DNA of 64,000 bases from Aureimonas sp. AU4 (GCF_001463765.1 NZ_BBWK01000066.1:1-64000), one strand, 5' to 3'; counted from the stretch's first letter, positions 1 to 8,937 are shown. Notes: a model not told the origin generated them from the sequence alone. Program-made: numbers and translations.

Positions 1-154
1 GCATCAGAACGTTCCGCTTGCCTTGGCGGTCCATGGGGATCCGGCCCATCTCGCTTCAGCAACGACCTCATCGAAAAGCTTCGGCTTCTGCCTCAACACG
101 GAACGCTGGATCTCAGTTGAGTCAACCACCGTCATCAAGGCGACGAGCGATGGC

Positions 155-1000
155 CTATGAGAGGTCCCGCAGGTGTTCGGGCGGAGCGATCCGCTCGAAC
201 CCGTCTGCCAATTGATGAAGGGCCGCTCGCATCTTGGGGCCAGCCATGGCGCGCCCATGCCCGGTCACAAGCAAATCGGGCTCCAAGGCGGCAAGGAGGC
301 GCGCGGAGCAGGCAGCGCTCGCCCAGTCCGGCGTGAAGTAGCGCGGCGGGCCATGCATCTCGGGCTCCTGCACGAAAACTTCGTAGGCCGATTCCTGCCC
401 CGTCGTAATGACGGCGTCGCCTGCCACGAGCGACCGATCCGCTTCGCGCCAGAGCGACACATGCCCGGGTGTATGGCCGGGTGTGTGCAACCATCGCCAG
501 CCAGTCAGGAAGGGCAAACTCCCATCGGCGGGGAGCGCACGAAGCCGCTCGGAGACATTGACGGGAGATCGAGGAAAGAGAGGTGCGAGCTTGGGCATGA
601 GCCCCCCGTCGGCTTTCGTGTCCGGCCGCTCATAGGCTTCCCGACCGTCGAGGAAGGGATGCTCCAGCTCGTGCGCGAGGACCGGCACGTCCCATTCCCG
701 GCTGAGGTCCTCCAACGCGCCGATATGGTCGAAGTGACCGTGCGTCTGAAAGATTGCGGCCGGTCGCGCACCGGGGCCAAAACGCTCCTGGGCTGCAGCC
801 ACGATCTCACCCTTCGTGCTCGTGATCCCGGTATCCACGAGCACCCAACCCCGGTCGCCCGCGCCAGCCGAGCCGAGAAGGACGACATTGACAAGCGCTG
901 TGCGTAGGTAAGCGATGTCTGGACGGATCTCTCGGACATGGGCGGGACCGACACTCTCTGTCGCTCTCGCAGAGGCTCCCAGCGGGATTTGTACGGTCAT
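155..1000 (-). CDS. Metallo-beta-lactamase-fold hydrolase
   Basis: 281 residues. The metallo-beta-lactamase metal motif HGHFDH lies at residues 87-92, followed by the later ligands in TPGHTPGH, AGDAV and VTGHGRAM, so the full set of zinc ligands of the fold is visible. There is no signal peptide, so it should act in the cytoplasm. The family covers lactonases, glyoxalase II-like thioesterases and other hydrolases, and the sequence alone does not decide the substrate. The start at 1000 is supported by a purine-rich AGAGGAGA about 10 bases upstream. It stands alone; the next gene to the right is a separate minus-strand unit more than 400 bp away. A second, distinct member of the fold lies at 25746-26618. 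Confidence 0.85.
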   Translation of the reverse strand: MTVQIPLGASARATESVGPAHVREIRPDIAYLRTALVNVVLLGSAGAGDRGWVLVDTGITSTKGEIVAAAQERFGPGARPAAIFQTHGHFDHIGALEDLSREWDVPVLAHELEHPFLDGREAYERPDTKADGGLMPKLAPLFPRSPVNVSERLRALPADGSLPFLTGWRWLHTPGHTPGHVSLWREADRSLVAGDAVITTGQESAYEVFVQEPEMHGPPRYFTPDWASAACSARLLAALEPDLLVTGHGRAMAGPKMRAALHQLADGFERIAPPEHLRDLS

Positions 1001-1436
1001 GTCGGCCTGTCTCCTCTGGCTGGGCTCACTCCTGAAGCGCCAGCTGAAATGGCACTTGGCTTAGCAAGTTGATCCAAACCCAGAACGATCCCGCGGCACG
1101 TGTTAGGTCTCAGTCTAATCGCCTGGGTGTGATGTGACCGTTGCCGTACGCATGGCCTGGCCTGACGACCCGACAGACGTCGTTGGCGCTTCGGTTCTAC
1201 CCGTCTGCTCGAACGGCAATTCGTGCGGGCGGATAGTGGGACGCCCAATGTCTTTCTTGGACCGCCAGCGGATTGACCGCTTCTGGATGTCCGCTTCTTC
1301 GGCGGCGATCGACGCGACGGAGGGAAAGCCGACCGTCTGGTTGGGGCCGCTGAAACAAAGAAGCGGACAGGCCCCAGGTGGAAGAAGGCCCCCCCCTGTT
1401 GCAGGGCAAGCCTCCATTGCATCGATAGCGTGTCTC
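1001..1436. other. Gap without a supportable gene
   Basis: 436 bases between two minus-strand genes. Several open frames of about 70-140 codons exist on both strands, but none shows a recognisable family, a good ribosome site or convincing composition. The start region of the metallo-hydrolase gene, and probably its promoter, lies at the left end. Nothing else is visible. Confidence 0.5.
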
Positions 1437-1934
1437 TTACAGTTGTCGCTTGATGTTCTGAAGAAGAAACAGGTGGGACTCGATCCCAGTTATGCCGACG
1501 ATCGAAGCGCCTTTTGCCATCGGATCCTGTCCACTACGCGCATATCGCTCGTGGATCGCCTTGAGTTCTCGGTGCTCCGCGATCTGCCCATCGACATACA
1601 TCATGTCAAAGGCTGCTCCGTCTGCAGCCTTGAGCTTCTCCAGCATGGCAACCTTGTCGGCAGGAATGCCGGCAGCTCCGGGGCGGGAACCGAACGCTTT
1701 GGCAACTGCCGCCTGCTCGGTGATCTCGAGCTTGGCAAACGCCTTTACGGCAGCGTTACTACCCTTGCGTTCGGCCAACTGGCTAGTTGCGGTCGAGAAA
1801 TCCCCGCCCTGCAAGGCCGGCAGCTTTGCGGCCTCGATCGTGGCCGATTGAGCGAAGGCGGTTGCCCCCAGCGGCAGAAGCGTGATGACGGCGGCGCTTG
1901 CAATGGAGGTAATGAGATGACGTCGAAGCATCAA
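1437..1934 (-). CDS. DUF4142 family exported protein
   Basis: 165 residues. A positively charged start (MMLRRH) and a hydrophobic stretch ending ATAFAQ form a clear Sec signal peptide, so the mature protein is periplasmic. The rest is helical and matches the DUF4142 pattern: an early region where long-lived helices start (AALQGGD-like), then FDMMYVDGQIAEHRELKAIH, the conserved YVDxQxxxHxE segment. The biochemical function of the family is not known; it belongs to the ferritin-like helical bundles and is often found with stress genes. AAGGAACG just before the ATG is a good ribosome site. It lies 67 bp downstream of the manganese catalase on the same strand and may be transcribed with it. Confidence 0.85.
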   Translation of the reverse strand: MMLRRHLITSIASAAVITLLPLGATAFAQSATIEAAKLPALQGGDFSTATSQLAERKGSNAAVKAFAKLEITEQAAVAKAFGSRPGAAGIPADKVAMLEKLKAADGAAFDMMYVDGQIAEHRELKAIHERYARSGQDPMAKGASIVGITGIESHLFLLQNIKRQL

Positions 1935-2001
1935 TCGTTCCTTGATTTCTGATGATGGCTAAAAGAGACAAGCCTGGGAAAGGCGTCTCCGCAGTGGATG
2001 T

Positions 2002-2883
2002 TTAGAGATTGCGCTCGATGGCGCCCTCGACCCGCCCGAGCAACCCCTCCGCGCCCGACTTGGACGTCTGTCCCGTTTGAGCCCCGCCGTCTGGCCGTGC
2101 AGGGGCGAGCGAGGGCTTGCCGCCCATAGGTTCGGACTGCATCGCCGTGAACTCATCCTTGCCATCGATCGAGGGACCCGACGTCCAGCGACCCTGCGGG
2201 ATCGACCCGTCGGTCATGTGACCGAAGTAGGCGTAAGCGTACTTTCCATTCTCCTCGGACTGCGGGAAGGAGTTCGGGATCGGCAGGTTCGCGCTTTCGC
2301 CGCCCATGTCCTCCAGAGCTGCCAGCCATTGCTGCTGATGCATGGTGTCGCGCGCGATCATGAAGGAGAGCATGTCCTTCATCCCGGGGTCGTCGGTCAT
2401 GTTGTAGAGGCGTACGGCGAGCGCACGGCCCGTCGATTCCGCGCAGACGTTGGAATGCATATCAGCCGCGATGTTACCGGACGCGTAGATATGGCTCATG
2501 TCGAACGGCACGCCGTTGGCGTCCACGGGCATGGCCGCAAGCCCCGCCGACAGGATGTGACGCATGTCCATGCCGTTGAGGACGGCACCACCTGCGACGT
2601 CGGCTGAGATGTCCTCCTGCAGCGACAGGGGCGCCTTCTCGAGGTTGAGCGCGACTGCGGTCGCGAGCATCTCGATATGGCCCAGTTCCTCCGTGGCCGT
2701 GTTCATCAGCATGTCGCGGTACTTCGCGGGACCGCGCGCACCAAAGGCTTGGAACATGTACTGCATGGCGACACGGATCTCGCCCTCGACACCGCCAATG
2801 GCCTGCTGAAGCGCCTTGGCGAAGACTGGGTTTGGCCGCTCGACGCGGACCGGGTACTGTAGTTTGCCGTCGGTGTAGAACAT
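2002..2883 (-). CDS. Manganese catalase
   Basis: 293 residues, the usual size for the family. It disproportionates hydrogen peroxide with a dinuclear manganese centre. The ligands known from the Lactobacillus plantarum enzyme are at matching positions: E35, E66 and H69 (in ATEELGHIE), then E149 and H182 (in the RDTMHQQQW segment). There is no export signal, so it is cytoplasmic. GGAAGGGAAAC precedes the ATG. The C-terminal 50 residues are Gly/Ser/Pro-rich and probably flexible. It is followed by the DUF4142 gene on the same strand, which suggests a small oxidative-stress unit. The upstream region was inspected for a general-stress (EcfG) promoter; a GGAAC is present at 2931-2935 (minus strand) but without a convincing -10 element. 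Confidence 0.95.
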   Translation of the reverse strand: MFYTDGKLQYPVRVERPNPVFAKALQQAIGGVEGEIRVAMQYMFQAFGARGPAKYRDMLMNTATEELGHIEMLATAVALNLEKAPLSLQEDISADVAGGAVLNGMDMRHILSAGLAAMPVDANGVPFDMSHIYASGNIAADMHSNVCAESTGRALAVRLYNMTDDPGMKDMLSFMIARDTMHQQQWLAALEDMGGESANLPIPNSFPQSEENGKYAYAYFGHMTDGSIPQGRWTSGPSIDGKDEFTAMQSEPMGGKPSLAPARPDGGAQTGQTSKSGAEGLLGRVEGAIERNL

Positions 2884-3257
2884 TAAGTTTCCCTTCCTGT
2901 GTGGAGAGGGAAGTCATGATCGACCCGCACGTTCCGCAACTCGGACCAACTAGTTTTGTAGGACGCTACGGTTCAAGGGGTGCGGTCGATTCGCAGAATA
3001 CCCGTATCTTACTTCGTCGCGCGTCATCCGATCGAGGGGCCACGGACGTGCTGCTCGCCGATTTCCCGCTGACCACCCAACAGTTCCGCAAAGCGCGCTG
3101 AGGGCGAACCGCGGTCGAGACGGGGCCTGCCGCCGTCCGTCGATTTCTATGATGCGATGCTAACTCCGACCGCACTGCATGTCTGCCTATGCAAGCTCGC
3201 GGGCCGATTTTCCCGTTCATGCGTTGTTGCAAGGTGGGATCATCGAAGGGCGGAGCC
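2884..3257. other. Divergent intergenic region
   Basis: 374 bases between the minus-strand catalase and the plus-strand small-gene pair. It should hold promoters in both directions, but I see no clear operator, riboswitch or terminator. Open frames here are short and lack ribosome sites. Confidence 0.4.
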
Positions 3258-3569
3258 ATGGGCACGATACTCAGCGCGCAGTTCGAGCCGCGCCGCGAGG
3301 CCGAGATGACGGTCGAGCGTCTGGTTCAGGAGCACGGCCTCGAGCGCAGCGACATCTTCGTTGCGGCGGCGGGCAGGGCCAACACGGCGGGCCGGGAGGG
3401 CGCCGGCTCGGATGCGAGAGCCGCAGAGCCCGGAGCGCCGAGGCGGAACGATGCGGCGTTGAACGGATCGATCGAGGTTTCCGCCGACATCGGGGACGGG
3501 GGGCGGACGAGCGTCGTCCGCCAAGCGTTGGGCGAGTTCCATGCCCGCGATGTCGAGGAGGCGCGATAG
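3258..3569 (+). CDS. Small conserved-looking protein of unknown function
   Basis: 103 residues from the ATG at 3258, which has GGGCGGAG upstream. An upstream extension in the same frame has no better ribosome site. The N-terminal 40 residues (ILSAQFEPRREAEMTVERLV, then EHGLERSDIFV) look like a compact alpha/beta unit of the kind seen in short proteins that pair residues for a regulatory or ferredoxin-like fold; the rest is Gly/Ala/Asp-rich and probably disordered. No family name can be assigned with confidence. Its TAG stop overlaps the GTG start of the next small gene, so the two are translationally coupled. Confidence 0.65.
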   Translation: MGTILSAQFEPRREAEMTVERLVQEHGLERSDIFVAAAGRANTAGREGAGSDARAAEPGAPRRNDAALNGSIEVSADIGDGGRTSVVRQALGEFHARDVEEAR

Positions 3570-3799
3570 TGGCCGGGTCCTCCACGCGACTTTTCTCCCG
3601 CAACTCCGCGGCCGAGAAGGATCGCGTTCCCGAGAACGCTGGCACGCCGCGCGTGTCCGACACCCTCGTCGGCACCGACGCGTCTCCGGATCCCGACTAC
3701 CATCCGGAAGCGCTGGCGAACGCCGTGACCGACAGCGAGGCGGGCGCCATTCCCGACAGCGATGAGGGCGGCATCGTTCCGCTGAAGCGACGGGACTGA
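3569..3799 (+). CDS. Small acidic protein, function unknown
   Basis: 76 residues from a GTG at 3569 that overlaps the TAG of the previous gene (TAGTG). GAGGAGG at 3555-3561 is an excellent ribosome site for this start. The protein is polar and rich in Asp, Glu, Pro and Ser (for example TDSEAGAIPDSDEGG near the end) and is probably disordered; there is no membrane segment. No homologous family is recognised. The coupling and strong ribosome site are the main evidence that it is translated. A HAD phosphatase gene follows 66 bp later on the same strand. Confidence 0.55.
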   Translation: MAGSSTRLFSRNSAAEKDRVPENAGTPRVSDTLVGTDASPDPDYHPEALANAVTDSEAGAIPDSDEGGIVPLKRRD

Positions 3800-3865
3800 T
3801 CGCCGTTCCATGGGCAGGCGAGTTTGCCGCTCGAACCCAACGCTCGTTCGGAAAGACTGTCCGCC

Positions 3866-4534
3866 ATGCCCATCAAGGCCATTCTCTTCGACATCGACGG
3901 GACGCTGGTCGACAGCAACGACCTTCACGTGCTGGCCTGGGAAGAGGCCTTCGCGGGCATCGGCATTACGCTGGAGCGCCAGACGATTCACGACCAGATC
4001 GGCAAGGGCGCCGACATGCTGGTTCCCTCGCTCCTGCCCGACGCCGACGAGGCGATGCGGGACAAGCTCGACAAGGCCCACGGGTCGATCTTCAAGGCGA
4101 GGTATCTTTCCGACGCCAAACCCTTCCCCGGCGCGCGCGCGCTTCTGCTCAGGGTGCATGGGGCAGGGCAGCGGGTGGTCCTGGCCTCGTCCGCTTCCGC
4201 CGAGGAACTCGATCACTATCTCGATCTGCTCGACGCCCGCGATCTCGTGACGGCCACGACCAGCAGCAAGGACGTCGAGCGCACCAAGCCCGCGCCCGAC
4301 ATCTTCGCGACCGCGCTCGCCAGGCTGGAGGGGATCGACCCGGACGAGGCGATCGTCGTCGGCGATACGCCCTACGATATCGAGGCCGCGCTCCGGTCCC
4401 GCCTCGCCACGATCGCGGTGCGGTCGGGCGGGTTCTCCGATGCGACCTTGCGGGAGGCGGGCGCGATCGGGATCTACCAGGACGTTGCGACGCTTCTCGC
4501 CGACTACGACACATCCCCGCTTGCGGATCGATAG
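3866..4534 (+). CDS. HAD-superfamily phosphatase (phosphoglycolate phosphatase-like)
   Basis: 222 residues. HAD motif I is DIDGTLVD with the nucleophile D9 and acid/base D11; motif II is the Ser in LASSAS, motif III the Lys in ERTKPAPD and motif IV GDTPYDIEAA. The order and the helical cap between motifs I and II fit subclass I phosphatases such as phosphoglycolate or beta-phosphoglucomutase relatives. The substrate cannot be named. I chose the ATG at 3866, where the conserved MPIKAILFDIDG begins; an in-frame ATG at 3824 would add 14 non-conserved residues. It ends 9 bp before the FNT channel gene, so the two are probably cotranscribed. Confidence 0.85.
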   Translation: MPIKAILFDIDGTLVDSNDLHVLAWEEAFAGIGITLERQTIHDQIGKGADMLVPSLLPDADEAMRDKLDKAHGSIFKARYLSDAKPFPGARALLLRVHGAGQRVVLASSASAEELDHYLDLLDARDLVTATTSSKDVERTKPAPDIFATALARLEGIDPDEAIVVGDTPYDIEAALRSRLATIAVRSGGFSDATLREAGAIGIYQDVATLLADYDTSPLADR

Positions 4535-4543
4535 GGAGCTTGA

Positions 4544-5401
4544 ATGGCTGGCGACGATGCACCGCCCACCAACCGCAAGGCCGAACCGTCCCCGGACATG
4601 ACGGCGGATGACAAGCGGGCCGTGGACGAGCGAGGTTCGGGGTCGGCCAAGGTCGTGCATGAGGTCGTGCGCCTGCGCGGCGAAGAGGAACTCGACCGCC
4701 CGTTCCGCTCGCTCCTGTTCTCCGGCTTTGCCGCGGGCGTCGCGGTCAGCACCTCGATCCTGGCGGAGGCGTTCCTCCACATGCGGCTACCGGATGAGCC
4801 GTGGACGGAGCTGGTCGTCTCGCTCGGCTACACGGTCGGTTTCGTGATCGTGATCCTCGGTAATATGCAGCTCTTCACCGAAAGCACCGTCACCGCCGTC
4901 CTGCCCTTGGCCACCCATCCGACACGGTGCAACCTGGCTCGCCTGCTGCGGCTTTGGGGGACCGTCTTTGCCGCCAACATGGCGGGCACATTTCTCGTGG
5001 CCTTCCTGATGGCGCGTCACGTCGTCGTCGATCCCGAACAACTGGACGCCGCAAAGGCCGTCTCACGCGCGATCCTGACCCATGGACCCGGCGAGACGCT
5101 GCTTCGGGCGATGCCGGCCGGCTTCCTGATTGCCTCGATCGCCTGGATCCTGCCCAACGCCCGGGGCAGCGAGTTCTGGGTCGTCGTCCTCGTTACCTAT
5201 GTCGTCGCGATCGGCGGTTTCAGCCACGTGGTGGCGGGGTCGACGGAGGCCTGGCTCCTGATGCTGACAGGGGAGACAGGCATCGGGCACGCCGTCTTCG
5301 GCCTGGTTCTCCCCGCGCTCGTCGGCAACATCATCGGCGGCACCGGCCTGTTTGCCGTCGTAGCCCACGGACAGGTCCGCGACGAAATCAAAACGGGATA
5401 G
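4544..5401 (+). CDS. Formate/nitrite transporter (FNT) family channel, YfdC-like
   Basis: 285 residues. A hydrophilic N-terminal tail of about 60 residues precedes about six membrane segments. GNMQLFTESTVTAVLP at residues ~105-120 is the FNT re-entrant loop in the variant seen in YfdC-type members, and AIGGFSHVVAGSTEAW (~225-240) is the second half-repeat with the central-histidine-like region. The family moves small monovalent anions such as formate or nitrite through a pentameric pore. The YfdC subgroup has no firmly established substrate. It follows the HAD gene by 9 bp. The protein ends shortly after the last membrane helix, as is usual. Confidence 0.85.
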   Translation: MAGDDAPPTNRKAEPSPDMTADDKRAVDERGSGSAKVVHEVVRLRGEEELDRPFRSLLFSGFAAGVAVSTSILAEAFLHMRLPDEPWTELVVSLGYTVGFVIVILGNMQLFTESTVTAVLPLATHPTRCNLARLLRLWGTVFAANMAGTFLVAFLMARHVVVDPEQLDAAKAVSRAILTHGPGETLLRAMPAGFLIASIAWILPNARGSEFWVVVLVTYVVAIGGFSHVVAGSTEAWLLMLTGETGIGHAVFGLVLPALVGNIIGGTGLFAVVAHGQVRDEIKTG

Positions 5402-5841
5402 CGCCCTAAACGGAACCGTGGGCAGAACCCGAAGGAGAACGCCATACTGGATCTGACCGACGAAGAGAGCAAGTTCCTGCACAATGAGGGCCGTGACCCT
5501 CGACCAGGACGGGCTAGAGACCTTCGTTGGCCTGACGGCTGATGAGAGCGAGGGGTACCTGCCGCTCTCGCGCCGCAACGAGGGCGGCGAGGATATGAGC
5601 GGGAGCGCACGCTTCATGGCGCGGCGCGCAAAGCACGAAGACCGGCGGCAGCGCCTTGTCGAGGGCGAGACACCTTGATGCGTTCCAGAAGGACGAACAG
5701 GGAACGGAAGTTTCTTCCGCTGAAGGATCCGATCAACGGTACTGCGTTTCGAGCAGTCTTCGCTAGCTACGATTATACTGCGTTTGCTTGCAGGAACCAC
5801 GTCACCGAACCGCTGCTTCTCCAATCGGAAGGGTAGTTGCG
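5402..5841. other. Intergenic region with one weak small reading frame
   Basis: 440 bases between the FNT channel and the SMP-30 gene. A 64-codon frame at 5484-5678 (described separately) is the only candidate gene. The stretch 5701-5780 is locally AT-richer (a TTTCTTCC run and ATTATACTGCG) and may carry the promoter of the SMP-30 gene, but no clear -35/-10 pair is visible. Confidence 0.35.
5484..5678 (+). CDS. Possible small hypothetical protein
   Basis: 64 residues, charged, with a short core (LDQDGLETFVGLTADESEGY) that reads like a real small soluble protein, then a basic tail (ARRAKHEDRRQR). There is no good ribosome site ahead of the ATG; a GTG at 5490 is an alternative. Just upstream, another frame encodes LDLTDEESKFLHNE, so this may instead be the remains of two small genes broken by frameshifts. 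Kept at low confidence. Confidence 0.3.
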   Translation: MRAVTLDQDGLETFVGLTADESEGYLPLSRRNEGGEDMSGSARFMARRAKHEDRRQRLVEGETP

Positions 5842-6759
5842 ATGATCGATGTCGAGGTGGTGTGCCGAGCTGGAGCCCTCAACGGTGAGGGACCCGTTTG
5901 GAGCGCGGTTGAGAAACGGCTCTACTGGATCGACATCCGCGCTCCGGCGCTGCACCGCTTCGATCCCGCGACAGGTCAGAATGAGACTTGGGGTATGCCG
6001 GCTTGGATTGGTTGCTTGGCCTTGGTCGAGACCAACGTCGTCGTGCTGGCGCTGCGAACGGGTCTTTTCCGCTTCGACACAAGCAGCGGGGCGCTGACGT
6101 TCCTTGCGCCTGCCCCCTTCAATCCCCGCCGCTTCACGTTCAACGATGGAGGATGCGACCATCGCGGTCGGTTCTTTGCCGGGACGATGCTCGATCCGAT
6201 CGATCCGCTTGAACCTGAAAACGCCAATGAAGACCAAAACGGCACGCCACTCTGGCGCTTCGGTGAGCAGGCAAGGTGGAGCAGCGCGTCACCACCCGTC
6301 CAAACCTCCAATGGGCTGGCCTGGAGTCCGGACGGACGTACGATGTACCATAGCGACACCGCCCAGAAGACTGTCTGGAGCTGCGACTACGATACCGCGA
6401 CCGGCGTTGCGGACAACCGACGCGTCTTTGCACGGGTAGAGGAGGGACTGGGGCCGGACGGCGCAGCGGTGGACGCGGAAGGCTTCTACACTTGCGCCGC
6501 GTTCGGAGGAGGCTGCCTTCTTCGCTTCGATCCCGATGGCAAGTTGGAGCGGCGCATCACGATGCCCGCACGCTTCGTCACCATGCCCGCGTTTGGCGGG
6601 CCAGATCTCTCCTCGCTCTTCGTTACCTCCGCAAGCTTTCCGGTGCCTGAAAAGGACCGAGCCGCTCGCCCGATGGAAGGGTGCCTGTTTGCGCTGGATG
6701 CGCCTGCACGCGGGGTCGCGCCCCATCCCATAATTCTAGATCCAGCTGCATTGACCTAG
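5842..6759 (+). CDS. SMP-30/gluconolactonase family sugar-lactone hydrolase
   Basis: 305 residues, the normal length of this six-bladed propeller family. The divalent-metal ligands known from human SMP-30 are in place: E16 in NGEGPVW, N157 in TSNGLAWSPDG and D206 in GLGPDGAAVD, with N101 in RFTFNDGG for substrate. It probably opens an aldonolactone in a sugar oxidation route. There is no signal peptide. The start at 5842 aligns with the family; an in-frame ATG at 5788 would add 18 unrelated residues. It stands alone here, with no sugar dehydrogenase next to it, so the substrate is unknown. Codon GC is lower than in the right-hand part of the window. Confidence 0.88.
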   Translation: MIDVEVVCRAGALNGEGPVWSAVEKRLYWIDIRAPALHRFDPATGQNETWGMPAWIGCLALVETNVVVLALRTGLFRFDTSSGALTFLAPAPFNPRRFTFNDGGCDHRGRFFAGTMLDPIDPLEPENANEDQNGTPLWRFGEQARWSSASPPVQTSNGLAWSPDGRTMYHSDTAQKTVWSCDYDTATGVADNRRVFARVEEGLGPDGAAVDAEGFYTCAAFGGGCLLRFDPDGKLERRITMPARFVTMPAFGGPDLSSLFVTSASFPVPEKDRAARPMEGCLFALDAPARGVAPHPIILDPAALT

Positions 6760-6965
6760 CCGCGATGCAAGAGCGTCGATGTATGAGAAAACTGTTTAGC
6801 CGGCCCAAAGATCAGTACTTTTTGCGGATCTGACAGCAAGGACGTTTCGCTCTAATTTGACGAATAAAATGGCTGCCAATCGAGGCTGCGGCGTCTGGCC
6901 TGAACCAGCCAGAAGTTCCTTCTCGCCAAACGGCCAAGATCCTGGGAGCCGAGGTCTGAAGCCGA

Positions 6966-8414
6966 ATGACGAGCGCTGAGACGGATACTGATTACGCGGC
7001 AATTCTGGCAGGCATCCCTCAGCCCTATCTTGTGCTTGACGCTGATCTAACGATCGTCGCCGCGACGGATGCGTATCTCAGGACAACGGACCGCACACGG
7101 AAGGACATCGTTGGTCAGCACATTCTCGAAGCGTTTCCCGAGAACCCCGACGCTGCCGGCACGGTTGAGCAGGGACCGCTGGAGGTCTCGCTGCGTCATG
7201 TCTTGAGGACGGGCGAGCCACACGAGATGGCGGTGATTCAGTACGACATTCCTCGGTCGCCCAGCGAGGGGGGTGGCTTTTACCAACGGTACTGGACCCC
7301 GGTACATACTCCGGTGAAAGACGCGAACGGCTCCGTTCGCTATATCGTCCAGAACCCTATGGACGTGACAGAAAGCGTTCTGAGAACCCGGGAGGCGGAC
7401 GCCCGATTGCGTATTGCCTTGCACGCCGCCGATCTCGGATCATGGGAGTATGAGCCCGACACCGACATCTGGCGCCGTAGCCCGACAGTCGACGCGTTCT
7501 TTGGCGTCAGGCCGGGGGAAGGGGGATCTGTCGCAGCGCCTTTCTTCGCGATGATGCACCCCGACGACCGGCCCTCTGTCATCGCTGCGGTGCAGAATGC
7601 TGTTGGCAGCCCCGATCAGACAACTCTGCATTTCAATTATCGCGTCGTCGACCGGCTCACGGGAGAGACGAGGCATATCGCGTCCCGGGGGGAGGTGCTT
7701 CGCACTTCGAAGGGCAAGCCGCGCCTGATCGGCGTCATGATGGACGTCACGACCGATCGTCTAAGAGAAGCTGCATTGGCCGACGCTCTGAAGGCACAGG
7801 AAAACCTTCTCGCACAAAAGGATGTGCTACTCGCGGAGGTGAACCACCGCGTCAAGAACAGCTTGCAGCTTGTCGTGAGCGCTCTCAGTCTTCAGGCGAG
7901 ACGACTGTTGGATCCGGCTTTGAAGGCCGCATTCGAACAGGCCATCTCGCGAGTGCGCGCCATCACCTCGGTCCACGAACGCCTCTATCGAACCGATAAC
8001 CCACTCGTCGTGGAAATGGCTGACTACCTTGAAGGCCTGTGTACCGATCTTGCTGTCAACTCGGAACTGCGTGACCTTCTCAAGGTTGACGTAGAGCCCA
8101 TCCACATCAGAACAGAAAGGGCAATACCAATTGCTCTCATCGTCAATGAACTTGTCACCAACGCATTGAAGTATGCCTATCCGGAAGGAAGGTCAGGTCC
8201 AATCGTTCTCTCGATGAAGACGAAAATGGACGGGATGCTCGAACTGAGCGTTGCCGACGAAGGGGTCGGGTTCTCAGGTGAGACGACCTCGCAAGGTTTG
8301 GGCAGTCGATTGGTCAAGACAATGGCATCTCAGATCGAAGGCTACGTCGAGACGCAAGCGGCCGAGCGCGGCTACCGCGCGGCGGTCATCTTCCCGCGCG
8401 AGGCTTCTCGGTGA
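6966..8414 (+). CDS. PAS-domain sensor histidine kinase, HisKA_2 type
   Basis: 482 residues, cytoplasmic, with no membrane segments. Two PAS-like sensor domains (about residues 15-135 and 145-270; the second has the PAS_3 pattern SWEYEPDTDIWRRS and MHPDDR) are followed by the HisKA_2 dimerisation region. The phospho-acceptor is H294 in AEVNHRVKNSLQ. The ATPase domain has its N box at IVNELVTNALKYAYPEG and the G region DEGVGFSG. This kinase type is typical of Alphaproteobacteria and often acts in light, redox or general-stress signalling. The gene overlaps the next one by four bases (GTGA), so kinase and single-domain regulator form a coupled pair. The input signal cannot be read from sequence. 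Confidence 0.93.
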   Translation: MTSAETDTDYAAILAGIPQPYLVLDADLTIVAATDAYLRTTDRTRKDIVGQHILEAFPENPDAAGTVEQGPLEVSLRHVLRTGEPHEMAVIQYDIPRSPSEGGGFYQRYWTPVHTPVKDANGSVRYIVQNPMDVTESVLRTREADARLRIALHAADLGSWEYEPDTDIWRRSPTVDAFFGVRPGEGGSVAAPFFAMMHPDDRPSVIAAVQNAVGSPDQTTLHFNYRVVDRLTGETRHIASRGEVLRTSKGKPRLIGVMMDVTTDRLREAALADALKAQENLLAQKDVLLAEVNHRVKNSLQLVVSALSLQARRLLDPALKAAFEQAISRVRAITSVHERLYRTDNPLVVEMADYLEGLCTDLAVNSELRDLLKVDVEPIHIRTERAIPIALIVNELVTNALKYAYPEGRSGPIVLSMKTKMDGMLELSVADEGVGFSGETTSQGLGSRLVKTMASQIEGYVETQAAERGYRAAVIFPREASR

Positions 8415-8779
8415 GCCTTTGCATTATGATTGTCGAGGACGAATTGCTGCTTGCAATGGATCTGGAAGACATCCTCGTCGATGCAGGACACAAGGTAGCG
8501 GGGCAAGCCTCTGACATGAAGGAAGCGTTGGCTCTTGCCGAGCGTGTCGGAGAGCAAATTGACATCGCCATCATGGACGTGAACCTCGCGCGAGGGTCGA
8601 ACGGGGTTGAGACGGCAGCTGCCCTTCGCCGACTTTGGAACATCCCCTCGCTGTTTGTAAGCGGCAACCTCGATGAGAAGACACGGGCGCTCGCTCTCGA
8701 ATGGGAGCCTGTTGGCTTCGTTGGCAAGCCTTATTCTGAACGAGAGGTCTTGGCCGCTATTGCAACGGTTGTTGCCTGA
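8411..8779 (+). CDS. Single-domain response regulator
   Basis: 122 residues, a receiver domain only with no output domain. The acidic pair E9/D10 and the phospho-acceptor D56 (in IAIMDVNLARG) are present, as is the conserved Lys in FVGKPY near residue 105. The sequence style (IVEDELLLAMDLEDIL) matches the CheY-like receivers paired with HisKA_2 kinases. It starts at a GTG overlapping the kinase stop, so it almost certainly takes phosphate from that kinase. Without an output domain it must act through protein contacts or as a phosphate sink. No PhyR, NepR or EcfG gene is present in the window. Confidence 0.93.
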   Translation: MSLCIMIVEDELLLAMDLEDILVDAGHKVAGQASDMKEALALAERVGEQIDIAIMDVNLARGSNGVETAAALRRLWNIPSLFVSGNLDEKTRALALEWEPVGFVGKPYSEREVLAAIATVVA

Positions 8780-8912
8780 ACGAGCAAAAGCTTAGCGCTG
8801 CCATCTTTATGATTCTGTTGGAAGTGATGGCAGACCTCTGTCGGGTTGAGCGCATTCGAAGCCGATGTATCAATCAAATCAGTTGGATTCCTTCCGCCTC
8901 GCTTGCCGCCGG

Positions 8913-8937
8913 TGGTCTGCCCTCTGAAATGTGGTCC
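8913..8937 (+). repeat. Left terminal inverted repeat of IS3-family remnant
   Basis: 25 bases that pair with 9983-10006 on the opposite strand with a few mismatches and one gap. The outer TGG, the CTGCCC core and the inner ATGTGGTCC are shared. Confidence 0.8.

Noticed and set aside
4-135. 43-codon frame on the minus strand at the left edge
   Set aside because: No ribosome site, no recognisable family and it overlaps nothing else; could be a gene remnant but cannot be supported.
997-1422. Minus-strand frames of 100-141 codons between the metallo-hydrolase and the DUF4142 gene
   Set aside because: Arg/Ser/Pro-rich translations without family resemblance or ribosome sites.
2920-2940. GGAAC element (minus strand) upstream of the manganese catalase as a general-stress EcfG promoter
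   Set aside because: The expected CGTT about 16-17 bases downstream is absent.
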